Source: Thermoplasmata archaeon (lineage in GTDB: Archaea; Thermoplasmatota; Thermoplasmata; Thermoplasmatales; GCA-001856825). Taken from it: a stretch of 62,261 nt of DNA. The position numbers were made by a program, and so were the translations under genes. Below, piece after piece: positions 40,471 to 48,836 of this stretch. The notes below the pieces were generated by a model, which was not told where the DNA came from, made no database searches, and saw only the letters and a list, made by a program, of their open reading frames with translations. The stretch covers positions 1 through 62,261 of the forward strand of contig JAJYUV010000008.1 of the NCBI GenBank assembly GCA_021792355.1, in the 5' to 3' direction. Position 1 is the first letter of the stretch, and each line of letters begins with the position of its first letter.

Positions 40471-41391
40471 TCACAACAAGAAATCCAAAACACTATCCGC
40501 TGCTTCGTATCTCTTCCCGTCTAGGGTGACACCACCGGCTGTCTTTCCTATTTCGAAAACATACCATGAGTTGTCCTTTGCTACTTTTTCAAACTCTTTC
40601 TTTCTTTTGGAGTCTACTGAAACCACGAGAGAACCTGACGAGCTGGAAGAAAATATTCTCGAACCGTAATCCCTTACACCTTCCGCTGTGACTGGTTTCA
40701 GGTCTCCAGACTCAACATTGAAGCCAAAATGTAGCAGGTATGAAAGTTCTCCGAGAGCTCTCATCAATCCTCCTTCAGATATATCGTGGACGAAGTGTAC
40801 CGCTTTCCTGATTTTGAGAAATTCTGAAATGTAAGTTTCTATCGAAAGGTCTAGGGGATCCTTTGCAACATTGCCTCCTTTCCTCTCCCGAAAGAACGAC
40901 AGCTCATTCCCCAGCAAACCGACTGAATAAAATGAGTCCTCCCTGCTTACTCTCCTGAAACTGAAAATGGGTTCATTGAAACCTACTAGAGCCATGGTCC
41001 CTGCGACGCCGTACCCAAGGTTTCCATAACTACCAGTGTGTCCAGAAGCTACCTTTATCCCTCTCTCTCCCAGGAGATGCAGAATCCTATCCACATATTC
41101 ATAAAATTCCTTTCCCGCCCCAGTCGGTCCCTCAAAGTCTATCATTGCAATAGACGGCCACGTACCGGATGTGACGAAATCGTTCAATGGAAAAATTACT
41201 GATAAAAGAGCATTTTCGTTAATAGACAGAGACCTGTAAAAAACCATCGGCTCGATTTTGAAAACCAAGTATTCTTCCTTGCGCTTCAAAAAAGAAAAAT
41301 CTGAACCAATGATATTGCTCTTCAACATCACGCCTCTGTTCCTTTTCAGGATATTCCTAATATCCTTCAGTCCTGCCTTTCCTGTTTCCAC
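40471..41391 (-). CDS. AIR synthase-related (PurM-like) protein
   Basis: A 306-residue protein with the PurM/ThiL/SelD-type ATP-binding fold. MIDFEGPTGAGKEFYEYV (about 84-101), VASGHTGSYGNLGYGVAGT (about 115-133) and HFVHDISEGGLMRALGEL (about 196-213) are typical of the archaeal AIR-synthase-related group, whose reaction is not settled. The real purM is not seen here. GTG 41391 is suggested by a TATA box at 41411-41420; GTG 41406 would add five residues. It shares a short divergent region with the QueG-like gene. Confidence 0.8.
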   Translation of the reverse strand: METGKAGLKDIRNILKRNRGVMLKSNIIGSDFSFLKRKEEYLVFKIEPMVFYRSLSINENALLSVIFPLNDFVTSGTWPSIAMIDFEGPTGAGKEFYEYVDRILHLLGERGIKVASGHTGSYGNLGYGVAGTMALVGFNEPIFSFRRVSREDSFYSVGLLGNELSFFRERKGGNVAKDPLDLSIETYISEFLKIRKAVHFVHDISEGGLMRALGELSYLLHFGFNVESGDLKPVTAEGVRDYGSRIFSSSSSGSLVVSVDSKRKKEFEKVAKDNSWYVFEIGKTAGGVTLDGKRYEAADSVLDFLL

Positions 41392-41458
41392 TAATTGCAG
41401 ATGCACTTTATCGATATAAGCATCATTAAGCTTTAGATTACAGATTCTATAAGCAATT

Positions 41459-42448
41459 GTGCTTCTAGACCCGGATCTATATATTCCTCCCTATCTCAGA
41501 GTCTCTTCCGTTCGGGCAGGAATAAATTCCGGTGAAACATTTTTCAAATGGATTTCAGCAGGATACCACGCCTCGATGTCATACCTATCGAGAGAAGAAA
41601 GACTGCAGAAGAGCAACGATACCTCTCTCCTGGGACCGGAATCGAGAACAATGATAGTTTTCCTCCTAAACTACAAGAGAAGGAATGAGTCAAGACCTGG
41701 ATTCGGCAGGATAGCAACTTATGCAAGTTTCTCTGACTATCACAATTTTTTCCCGAAAATTATCGATAAGTTCATGCTTGACAACGGTCTGTTTATGAGA
41801 AGCTATAGAAGCTACGTCGATACTGGACCCATTCTTGAACGGAACCTTGCATTAAATTCTAATCTGGGATGGATAGGCAAGAATTCAATGCTCATTAGTC
41901 CTGCAGTTGGTTCGTTCACCTTCATTGGGTCTGCCGTTACTGATTTACCGTTAGACACCTCTTTTCTTCCTTCTCCAGATTCTTGCGGCAGGTGCACAAG
42001 ATGCATCGATAGCTGTCCAACGGGAGCTATCAACAAGAACAGAACGGTCGATTCAAACCTCTGCATCTCCTACCATACGATTGAAAATCGTGGGATTATT
42101 CCGAGAAATATATCAGTCAAGATGGGGGACATGATCTTTGGATGCGATATCTGCAACGAGGTCTGTCCCTGGAATAGAGAAAAGAAAGAGTCAACGCTCG
42201 GCGAAGTAAGAGAGACTTCGTTTTTCAACTTGATGAAGCTAGAAGATATCGCTTTTATCGACAGGGAGACTTTTGACAATACCTATAGGAGGAGTGCGAT
42301 CAAGAGAGCTACGTATAGTGGTTTCGCGAGAAATGCAATTATAGCCCTATATAACGAGGGGAAAGTCAGTCTGGTGAAAGAGGTCTCCAGGCAATTCACC
42401 GACATTAGAAGGGACCAGGCGATATTACTGCTTAACGGGCACTCCTGA
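41459..42448 (+). CDS. QueG-like epoxyqueuosine reductase family iron-sulfur protein
   Basis: A 329-residue protein matching QueG. YVDTGPILERNLA (about 120-132, with the catalytic Asp) and GWIGKNSMLI (about 138-147) are present. It has two cluster motifs, CGRCTRCIDSCPTGAI (about 178-193) and CDICNEVCPWN (about 230-240). QueG reduces epoxyqueuosine to queuosine in bacteria using cobalamin and two [4Fe-4S] clusters. Archaea are thought to make archaeosine, not queuosine, so the role here is open. The cobalamin need fits with nrdJ. The start is GTG, 23 nt after TATA box CTTTAGATTA (41431-41440). Confidence 0.85.
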   Translation: MLLDPDLYIPPYLRVSSVRAGINSGETFFKWISAGYHASMSYLSREERLQKSNDTSLLGPESRTMIVFLLNYKRRNESRPGFGRIATYASFSDYHNFFPKIIDKFMLDNGLFMRSYRSYVDTGPILERNLALNSNLGWIGKNSMLISPAVGSFTFIGSAVTDLPLDTSFLPSPDSCGRCTRCIDSCPTGAINKNRTVDSNLCISYHTIENRGIIPRNISVKMGDMIFGCDICNEVCPWNREKKESTLGEVRETSFFNLMKLEDIAFIDRETFDNTYRRSAIKRATYSGFARNAIIALYNEGKVSLVKEVSRQFTDIRRDQAILLLNGHS

Positions 42449-42522
42449 AATCAGTTCATCTTGTAACCCAGACCAATGAATTATTGACTCGATCAGAGAC
42501 TGCATTATTGAATCACCTACAA

Positions 42523-42532
42523 ATAGATATAT
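42523..42532 (+). promoter_or_regulatory. TATA box for the 108-residue ORF
   Basis: ATAGATATAT is centred 25 nt before ATG 42552. Confidence 0.5.
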
Positions 42533-42551
42533 CAATTTACGTTGCAGAAAT

Positions 42552-42878
42552 ATGCTAAGCAAGAGAGTCATGGTCATTAACATATCATCGTTTTACGATC
42601 AGGACACTAGGACAAGAGGAAGAGAGATAGACCTGGATGAATACTTCACAGAGAAGGATCGGCCGGTGCAGAATTTCACTTTTGGACCCGATTTTGTGAA
42701 TGACCTGATGAAGGGGATATCTCAAACCGTTGGAATTCAGTCAAGACCGAACCAGAAGTTGATACTGAGGCTTACAGATGAAGAGTACGAGTCTCTGGGG
42801 ATCAAGTTCGAGGTAAACGACATCTATTCCCTGATTTTTGAAGAGGGGAAAATAGAATTCAGAAGAGATAGCATCTGA
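42552..42878 (+). CDS. Conserved-looking protein of unknown function, 108 residues
   Basis: A compact acidic/basic protein. The first beta strand (VMVINISSFYD) is followed by a charged loop and a C-terminal LRLTDEEYESLGIKFEVNDI stretch with a beta end. No catalytic or metal motif is visible. It has its own TATA box and stands alone. I do not recognise the family. It is not membrane-bound or secreted. Confidence 0.65.
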   Translation: MLSKRVMVINISSFYDQDTRTRGREIDLDEYFTEKDRPVQNFTFGPDFVNDLMKGISQTVGIQSRPNQKLILRLTDEEYESLGIKFEVNDIYSLIFEEGKIEFRRDSI

Positions 42879-42988
42879 TTTCAAATAGGAGTCCTTTCAT
42901 ACGTTGCTGTTCGGTTTATTAGAGGCATCATTTTAGGCGTATAGATAGAAGTAAAAGTGAATTAAATCAATTTAACCGTGTACGAAAT

Positions 42989-42998
42989 CTTTTAATAT
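42989..42998 (+). promoter_or_regulatory. TATA box for the first TPR gene
   Basis: CTTTTAATAT is centred 26 nt before ATG 43020. Confidence 0.5.
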
Positions 42999-43019
42999 TC
43001 TAATTCCAATAATTCCCCA

Positions 43020-43556
43020 ATGAAAGATGGCGAGCACCAAATCCTAGCTACTGCTTTGAACCCGGAGAGAATGGAGAGAGTTCTAGAAAGGGACAAACAA
43101 GAGATTGAAGTAGAAAAACAGATTGAGAGTGTTAGAACTCGTCTTAATGCCCAGGAAGACAGAAGAAAAAGGTCCGAGGTGATTAGGAAGATTTCCAGAA
43201 AGTATTATGAACTGGCCAACGCGATGGTCGAGGACGCTTTCTATTCTGAGGCAGTTGACCTTTATTCAAAATCCATAGCCATAATGAAGAAGGAGAGCAA
43301 CAGAAAGGCTGTGGACTCGTACTTCAACAGGGCAATTACTCTTGCAATGTTAGGGTACCCAAAAATGGCACTGGACGATCTGCGGACAATTTCGAACGCA
43401 AAACCAGAAAAAGCAGATGTATACTTTGTGAAGGGACAGATATTCGAGAGTCTTGGAAGAGAGAAGCTGGCGGAGAAGATGTACAACAAGAGTTTAAGCA
43501 TCGATCCCTCGTTTTACCGAGCAGCCCATAGCCTTGAGAACATACGACTACGATAA
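43020..43556 (+). CDS. TPR-repeat protein
   Basis: A 178-residue helical protein. A Glu/Lys/Arg-rich N-terminal coiled segment (about 25-60) precedes three TPR-like repeats, for example YYELANAMVEDAFYSEAVDL (about 61-80), YFNRAITLAMLGYPKMALDD (about 101-120) and YFVKGQIFESLGREKLAEK (about 133-151). TPRs form protein-binding surfaces; partner unknown. A second, unrelated TPR gene lies at 57266. Confidence 0.8.
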   Translation: MKDGEHQILATALNPERMERVLERDKQEIEVEKQIESVRTRLNAQEDRRKRSEVIRKISRKYYELANAMVEDAFYSEAVDLYSKSIAIMKKESNRKAVDSYFNRAITLAMLGYPKMALDDLRTISNAKPEKADVYFVKGQIFESLGREKLAEKMYNKSLSIDPSFYRAAHSLENIRLR

Positions 43557-44048
43557 AATACTATTTGAAGGGATGATTTCGAAAAGAGCTATTTGCCCCC
43601 TTTAATAGGGAACTGCTGTACTTTCTGATTATCAGTTCATTGCAGTCCCTAACAATAGGTCTAATTTTCTTGATATTTGAAATGAAGTATAGAAATTCCT
43701 TTGATTGTTGGTTTGTGTCAATGGACTATTGTCTAGATATGACCGTGGAAGGCCATTAGTTGTAGACTATTGATTTTTTTCAACCCACAGTCAGTTATTA
43801 ATTTCGATTATCGGGGATGAACATTAAGACTCAAGCACCTAGGGGACCGATGTCTTTTAATTGTATCTTTTATTGAAACTTGGCTTGCAATAGTCTCCAA
43901 CGCTTCAGATTGATACGTGGTAATTCTAAATAGTTTTCCGCGTACCAATAGCAATTTTAATCTACCTGCATTCCTCCTTCTGCTCTGTCGAAACCTACGT
44001 AGATAATCATTTTATTATCGTAAGAACTCTCCTAAATGGTGGACCTAT
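43557..44048. other. Gene-free stretch with a strong hairpin
   Basis: This 492-nt gap shows no protein gene. Just after the TPR gene, TAGGGAACTGC (43606-43616) and GCAGTCCCTA (43642-43651) pair with a single bulge, and the loop holds a second short stem (CTGA/TCAG). The remainder is AT-rich. The last 40 nt contain TATA-like TTTTATTATC (44010-44019) and GGTGG before the next gene. Confidence 0.45.
44010..44019 (+). promoter_or_regulatory. TATA box for the GltD-like gene
   Basis: TTTTATTATC would start transcription near 44041, about 8 nt before the TTG start, with GGTGG at 44038-44042. Confidence 0.4.
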
Positions 44049-45491
44049 TTGAACTATGTGAATTACTCGAGAGTACCTATAAGACATTATGAACCAGAGA
44101 GTAGAGTAAAGAGCTTAGACATTCAAACACTGGTACCCTATACACTCGAGGAGGTTACTGCAGAAGCTTCTAGATGTCTTGGTTGTGGCCTCTGTATCGA
44201 GGGTTGCCCTGCAAGAATTGATGTACCTGGTTTTCAGATTGCAGTGAAGAATGGTAATCTTGCGGAAGGACTGAAGATCAATTTCGAGAAACTACCATTT
44301 GTTGGAGTGTGCGGAAGCGTCTGTCCTCATCCATGTGAAGACAGATGTGTTCTTGATGACAACAAAGGACCAGTAGCGACCAGACACATTAAGAAGTTCA
44401 TTGCAGACAACGTGGAGGATTATAAAAGGTCGCTTGATGTCGTTGTCAACGACCTAGGTGGCCATCCAAAAGTTGCAATAATCGGTGGCGGACCCTCTGG
44501 ACTCTCAGCTGCATTCTATCTTTCCATCAACGGAGTTCGTGTGGACGTCTTCGAACAAACGGACAGACCTGGAGGAATGATGGTGCATGGAATACCGGAC
44601 TTCAGACTTTCGAGAAATACAGTGCAGATGGAAACAGAGCACATCCTATCCTACGGTGCCAATATCTATTACAATACGAAGATCGGGAGGGACATAAAAT
44701 TCGAAGAGCTCGTACAGAAGTATGATGCAGTTTACATAGCTATAGGGAACTGGAAACCTTCTAAGACAAGAACACCAGGGGCAGACCTCAAGGGTGTATA
44801 CCATGCTCTTGATTTCCTAGGGCAAATCAACAACGGAAAGAAAGTCGAGGTTGGAGATACTGTTGCGATAATTGGAGGAGGTTTCACTGCTTTCGATGCT
44901 GCTAGGATATCTCTCAGGAGTGGAGCAAAGAAAGTGATCGTGATGTACAGGAGAGCTGTAACAGACAGACCTGGTTACCCTTCTAGCAATGCAGAAGAAG
45001 AGCTGGAAGAGGCAGAAGAGGAGAAAGTCCAGTTCATCTGGGAAGTTACCCCAGTCCAATACTATGGGGAAAATGGAAAAGTAAAGGGAATAAAGTACTG
45101 GAAAAATGAAATGGTTGATACAGGGAAGGGTAGAAGAGAGCCAGTACCCATCAAGGATAAGGAATATTCCGTGGAAGTCGACACAATTGTCGAAGCAACA
45201 GGACAAAAGGGAGACCTGTCGTTTATTCCTGAAGAAATAATGAAGAAAATCAACCTAACTCCATCAGGGGATGTGATTGTCAACCAGTACAACATGACTA
45301 GTTATCCAGGTATTTTCGCGGGCGGTGACGTGACGAACTCAAGAAAGGACATAATAAGTGGAGTTGCGGACTCAGGGAGAGCCAGCATGGGCATTCTGTT
45401 CTATTTCAAGGACACGGGTAAGATTCAAAACGTTCCAGCGAAACTTATAAACTTTGAGAAAGGACCGTACGCAGAAACTTACTACTCTTAA
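44049..45491 (+). CDS. GltD-like NAD(P)H/FAD oxidoreductase with two [4Fe-4S] motifs
   Basis: A 480-residue protein related to the small chain of glutamate synthase and the NfnB/sudA group. N-terminal cluster motifs are CLGCGLCIEGCPARIDVPG (about 43-61) and VCGSVCPHPCEDRC (about 86-99). The FAD site is IGGGPSGLSAAFYL (about 143-156), the NAD(P) site IIGGGFTAFDAARIS (about 278-292), and a C-terminal IFAGGDV flavin motif. It could pass electrons from NADPH to an iron-sulfur acceptor or to a large subunit not encoded here. The TTG start follows GGTGG. The two-gene coiled-coil pair lies just downstream but has its own box. Confidence 0.9.
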   Translation: MNYVNYSRVPIRHYEPESRVKSLDIQTLVPYTLEEVTAEASRCLGCGLCIEGCPARIDVPGFQIAVKNGNLAEGLKINFEKLPFVGVCGSVCPHPCEDRCVLDDNKGPVATRHIKKFIADNVEDYKRSLDVVVNDLGGHPKVAIIGGGPSGLSAAFYLSINGVRVDVFEQTDRPGGMMVHGIPDFRLSRNTVQMETEHILSYGANIYYNTKIGRDIKFEELVQKYDAVYIAIGNWKPSKTRTPGADLKGVYHALDFLGQINNGKKVEVGDTVAIIGGGFTAFDAARISLRSGAKKVIVMYRRAVTDRPGYPSSNAEEELEEAEEEKVQFIWEVTPVQYYGENGKVKGIKYWKNEMVDTGKGRREPVPIKDKEYSVEVDTIVEATGQKGDLSFIPEEIMKKINLTPSGDVIVNQYNMTSYPGIFAGGDVTNSRKDIISGVADSGRASMGILFYFKDTGKIQNVPAKLINFEKGPYAETYYS

Positions 45492-45526
45492 ATCTTATGG
45501 AGAACAAGCGACTTCATGCAGGGGAA

Positions 45527-45536
45527 AATATTTAAT
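45527..45536 (+). promoter_or_regulatory. TATA box for the coiled-coil gene pair
   Basis: AATATTTAAT lies about 19-24 nt before TTG 45551, which fixes that unusual start and separates the pair from the flavoprotein gene. Confidence 0.4.
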
Positions 45537-45550
45537 CTGATTAACAATTT

Positions 45551-45757
45551 TTGGCAAGGAGATGGAATCCTCCCGAGCCACCATGGCCGAACCTTCTTAC
45601 GAATGATGATCCCTACCTGAAATGGATATTCATGGATGAAACTTTGAAGGAACTGGAAGAAAAGAAAGAGGAGTTAAAGCTTCTTAAATATAGAGTTGAA
45701 ATTGCAAAGCTTGATCGGAAACTCTTTACAGAGAAATTGGAGGAGGTGGAAGAATGA
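45551..45757 (+). CDS. Small coiled-coil protein, function unknown (first of a pair)
   Basis: A 68-residue protein. The Pro/Trp-rich N-terminus RWNPPEPPWPN is followed by a long helix rich in Glu, Lys and Leu (about 25-68), an ideal coiled coil. The TTG start is supported by the TATA box; there is no in-frame ATG before residue 28. Its stop overlaps the ATG of the next gene (ATGA). I do not recognise it. Confidence 0.65.
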   Translation: MARRWNPPEPPWPNLLTNDDPYLKWIFMDETLKELEEKKEELKLLKYRVEIAKLDRKLFTEKLEEVEE

Positions 45758-45954
45758 ACGAAGAGATTCTAAAAAAGGAGCTCTGGAATCTGGACAGGGA
45801 GTTGGCTTCCCTCAGATTCGAATACTATGAACTCCTTACTGGCAATAGGACTTTAGCGATGAAATTGTTTGGGTACAGATCAACTTACCCGGAAAAATTT
45901 CCAATAGAGCTGACTGCAAGAATGGATTTTTACCTGAATGCGGGAAGGGAGTGA
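45754..45954 (+). CDS. Small helical protein, function unknown (second of the pair)
   Basis: A 66-residue protein with a coiled helix in the first half (EILKKELWNLDRELASLRFE) and a hydrophobic, aromatic-rich second half. Its ATG overlaps the partner stop, so the two are translationally coupled and could form a hetero-oligomer. It ends 14 nt before the convergent S9 peptidase gene. No family recognised. Confidence 0.65.
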   Translation: MNEEILKKELWNLDRELASLRFEYYELLTGNRTLAMKLFGYRSTYPEKFPIELTARMDFYLNAGRE

Positions 45955-45968
45955 TTGTGCAATTCTCA

Positions 45969-47879
45969 TTATGATTGAGTTATTTTATTTTCAAACCACC
46001 TGCTGATTTCCTCTAGCCTCTTCACCCTGTTCTTCGGTTTGCCTCCTCTTGAAAGGTCGTGGTTTTCTCCTTTGAAAGAAACCATCCTCACCTCGGACCC
46101 CTGTCTCTTCAACTGAGTGAACAATTCATATGCCTGCCATACGGGACACCTGTAGTCTTCCTCTGAATGTACTATTAGCAGAGGAGTCTTGACATTCTTC
46201 GCAAATTTTAATGGAGATTTGTTCCAGAAGTGCTCAAGATTTTCGTGTGGAGTGCCTCCGATCTGGTCAGAGTTAAACCTAGGACCAATATCACTAGAGA
46301 AGTAGAAAGAAACCTGATCGCTTATTGATCTGTCCGTAACTGCTGCCCTAAATCTATCGGTGTGCCCTATAATCCAATTAACCATGAATCCTCCGTACGA
46401 TCCCCCTATCACACCCATTTCTTCCCTGCTTACTCCAAAATTGTTCACGGAATATTCGACTATATCGATGATGTCCTGGTAATCCCTTTCCCCGTACTTC
46501 CCCTTTATCTCGAGGGCGAAATCGTCTCCATAGCTGTCACTTCCCCGCGGATTCGAGTAAATGACTCCGAACCCCAAAGAGTTCAATAGGTGAAATTCGA
46601 ACATGAATGCTTCCCCATAGGATGTCCTCGGGCCTCCGTGTATCTCCACGATGCATGCCTTCTTCCTCCCTTTCAGGAACCATCCTTCTACCTCCCTTCC
46701 ATCGCTCGCAGTCACCTTGAAATTCTTCGCCTTTTTGAGGTACCTCCTTTCTATCTTGGAATTTATGGTTGTTAACCTTTTGCTTCTTCCATTGAACTCG
46801 TAGATTTCCTGTGGCAGAGTCGATGATTGAGCAATATAATAAATAGAGTCACCTTTGAAATCAAATGTATCGACAGAAAAGTCCCCTCCAACAACAAGTT
46901 CAAGCTCATCATCAACTCCCACTTTATAGATACCCGCCCTGCCTCCGACAGTTGCAATGAAGTATATATGACCGTCGTGGGGAACTATCGTCCTCGTGTT
47001 CCCCATTCTTGAATCAGAATTGACAGAGTTTTCAGGGGAGATGTCATATCTTTCCATCAAATTCTTGAGCTTACCGTCCTTGTAACAATAGATCTTTGGA
47101 CTCTCAAAGATACTGCGTTTCTGTTTGTTGAAAAGAAAGTACAGCGCCCCATCCTCGTCGTAAACAGGATTCCGTATTCCTCCCCTTACCTTTTCGATGA
47201 GTTTTATCTCTCTATCTCCAGGAGAAAGAATTCCCAGCCTGTGATCATAGACGTCCCAGTTTTCTGGTCTTTGCACGATTGCTAAGTTCCGAGTGGATGG
47301 GTCAACCGCAAAATCAACGATTTCGTCATCTCCTTCCAGAATGTTTTGAACTTTCCCATTAAGCCTTAGGTGTACGAGTTTGGTACCAACGTTTGGGAAA
47401 AATCCCTCGCCGTTGAAGTATATAGGGTACTTTTCGATTATCTTAAAATCCTCGAACTTCGGTTTGTCTTGGACTATGAGGTACAGGCCCTTTGATGAGC
47501 TGTCCCAGTGCATCTTCTTGACAGTCATTTCTGTCTCCCAGAGGTTTCTTTCCTGACCTGTTTCGATATCCTTTACCAGAACTGTAGTCTTTTTCTCATC
47601 CTTTACGATGTACGCCATCCTGAATCCTGTCCGGTCTATTACCGAGTCTCTGTCTTCTCTTCCTCTAGTATATTTTACTGTGTTGGTTCCCTTCAACTCC
47701 AGAATCTCAGATTCGTACTTGTTCGTCTTTTCTACGGGCCTAAATTCTTCGAAGAATATCCTTCCGTTTGCTACGTTCAGATTTGCAAGAAATTTCAGGT
47801 CGTAGAAATCGTCAATTTTCAATGAAGACATCATTTCTTCAACTGTTCTCCTTATAAAAGATATGTCTTTCGAATGCAT
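45969..47879 (-). CDS. S9 family prolyl oligopeptidase/acylaminoacyl peptidase
   Basis: A 636-residue serine peptidase: an N-terminal beta-propeller of about 380 residues and a C-terminal alpha/beta hydrolase. The nucleophile is in GGSYGGFMVNW (about 486-496), the Asp in HSEEDYRCPVW (about 575-585) and the His in GENHDLSRGG (about 605-614). No signal peptide, so it is cytoplasmic and probably trims peptides from the proteasome. The ATG is 24 nt after TATA box 47898-47907 (AATTATAATC on the minus strand). Confidence 0.93.
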   Translation of the reverse strand: MHSKDISFIRRTVEEMMSSLKIDDFYDLKFLANLNVANGRIFFEEFRPVEKTNKYESEILELKGTNTVKYTRGREDRDSVIDRTGFRMAYIVKDEKKTTVLVKDIETGQERNLWETEMTVKKMHWDSSSKGLYLIVQDKPKFEDFKIIEKYPIYFNGEGFFPNVGTKLVHLRLNGKVQNILEGDDEIVDFAVDPSTRNLAIVQRPENWDVYDHRLGILSPGDREIKLIEKVRGGIRNPVYDEDGALYFLFNKQKRSIFESPKIYCYKDGKLKNLMERYDISPENSVNSDSRMGNTRTIVPHDGHIYFIATVGGRAGIYKVGVDDELELVVGGDFSVDTFDFKGDSIYYIAQSSTLPQEIYEFNGRSKRLTTINSKIERRYLKKAKNFKVTASDGREVEGWFLKGRKKACIVEIHGGPRTSYGEAFMFEFHLLNSLGFGVIYSNPRGSDSYGDDFALEIKGKYGERDYQDIIDIVEYSVNNFGVSREEMGVIGGSYGGFMVNWIIGHTDRFRAAVTDRSISDQVSFYFSSDIGPRFNSDQIGGTPHENLEHFWNKSPLKFAKNVKTPLLIVHSEEDYRCPVWQAYELFTQLKRQGSEVRMVSFKGENHDLSRGGKPKNRVKRLEEISRWFENKITQS

Positions 47880-47897
47880 GAACAGAATGGAAAAACC

Positions 47898-47907
47898 GAT
47901 TATAATT
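47898..47907 (-). promoter_or_regulatory. TATA box for the S9 peptidase gene
   Basis: The minus strand reads AATTATAATC, centred 24 nt before the ATG at 47879. Confidence 0.5.
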
Positions 47908-47971
47908 GTAAAAAGACAGAAATGTTATTAGCCTAAGATACCATTCGTGGGTGCTATAGAAGGGGAAAAAT

Positions 47972-48769
47972 ATGGATTGGGGAATGAGTAATAGACTCTC
48001 TAGAATGATCAAACCGTCAACAGGGAGATCTGTAATGTTAGCCGCCGATCATGGATATTTCATGGGACCGACTCATAAGCTAGAAAATCCAAGGAAGATG
48101 CTCGAACCATTGTTGCCCTATGCAGATACTGTGGCAGTGACAAGAGGCGTGTTGAGAACGTCCATAGACCCAAAATGGGACACTCCAATTCTTCTAAGAG
48201 TATCTGGCGGGGCCAGCGTCCTGAAGGAAGACCTAAGCGATGAAGAGATTACAACTTCGATGCAGGATGCAGTTCGACTGAACGTCTCGGCAGTAGCAAT
48301 TTCAATATTTGTAGGAACTGCTCACGAGAAGCAGTCCCTCATAAATCTATCAAAGCTGGTAAATGACGGAGAAGAGTTTGGAATGCCTGTGATGGCGATC
48401 ACCGCAGTGGGGAAGGAGCTGGAAAAGAGAGACGCTAAATATTTGGCACTAGCTTGCAGGCTGGGAGCAGAGATAGGGGCGCACATCGTGAAGACTTACT
48501 ACTGTGAGAATTTCAGGAAGGTCGCAGAAGGGACACCAGTTCCACTTGTGGTTGCAGGGGGACCAAAGCTGAATACGGAACTTGACGTTTTCAACTTAGT
48601 ATATAACGCGCTTCAGGAAGGAGCGGTTGGAGTCGATATGGGAAGAAACATCTGGCAGAATGATCACCCAGTTGCGATGATCAAATCTATAAGAGCAATA
48701 GTCCACGAGAAGGCAACAGTGAAAGAGGCGCTTGACATCTTCCAGGAGAACAAAGGGAGATCTAAGTAG
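47972..48769 (+). CDS. LsrF-like class I aldolase (DeoC/FbaB family)
   Basis: A 265-residue TIM-barrel protein. DWGMSNRLSRMIKPSTGRS at the start, AADHGYFMGPTHKLEN (about 24-39), the Schiff-base Lys in AHIVKTYYC (about 170-178) and GVDMGRNIWQNDHPVAMI (about 226-243) are nearly those of LsrF. That enzyme cleaves phosphorylated autoinducer-2 products in bacteria. The archaeal homologues are not known to do this and may act as a fructose-bisphosphate-type aldolase. GAAGGGG precedes the ATG. Confidence 0.85.
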   Translation: MDWGMSNRLSRMIKPSTGRSVMLAADHGYFMGPTHKLENPRKMLEPLLPYADTVAVTRGVLRTSIDPKWDTPILLRVSGGASVLKEDLSDEEITTSMQDAVRLNVSAVAISIFVGTAHEKQSLINLSKLVNDGEEFGMPVMAITAVGKELEKRDAKYLALACRLGAEIGAHIVKTYYCENFRKVAEGTPVPLVVAGGPKLNTELDVFNLVYNALQEGAVGVDMGRNIWQNDHPVAMIKSIRAIVHEKATVKEALDIFQENKGRSK

Positions 48770-48836
48770 AAAGGCGAGTGACGGTAATAGTATCAGTGAC
48801 CCCTAAAAGATACTGCGGATTGTGAACTCTGACAGT

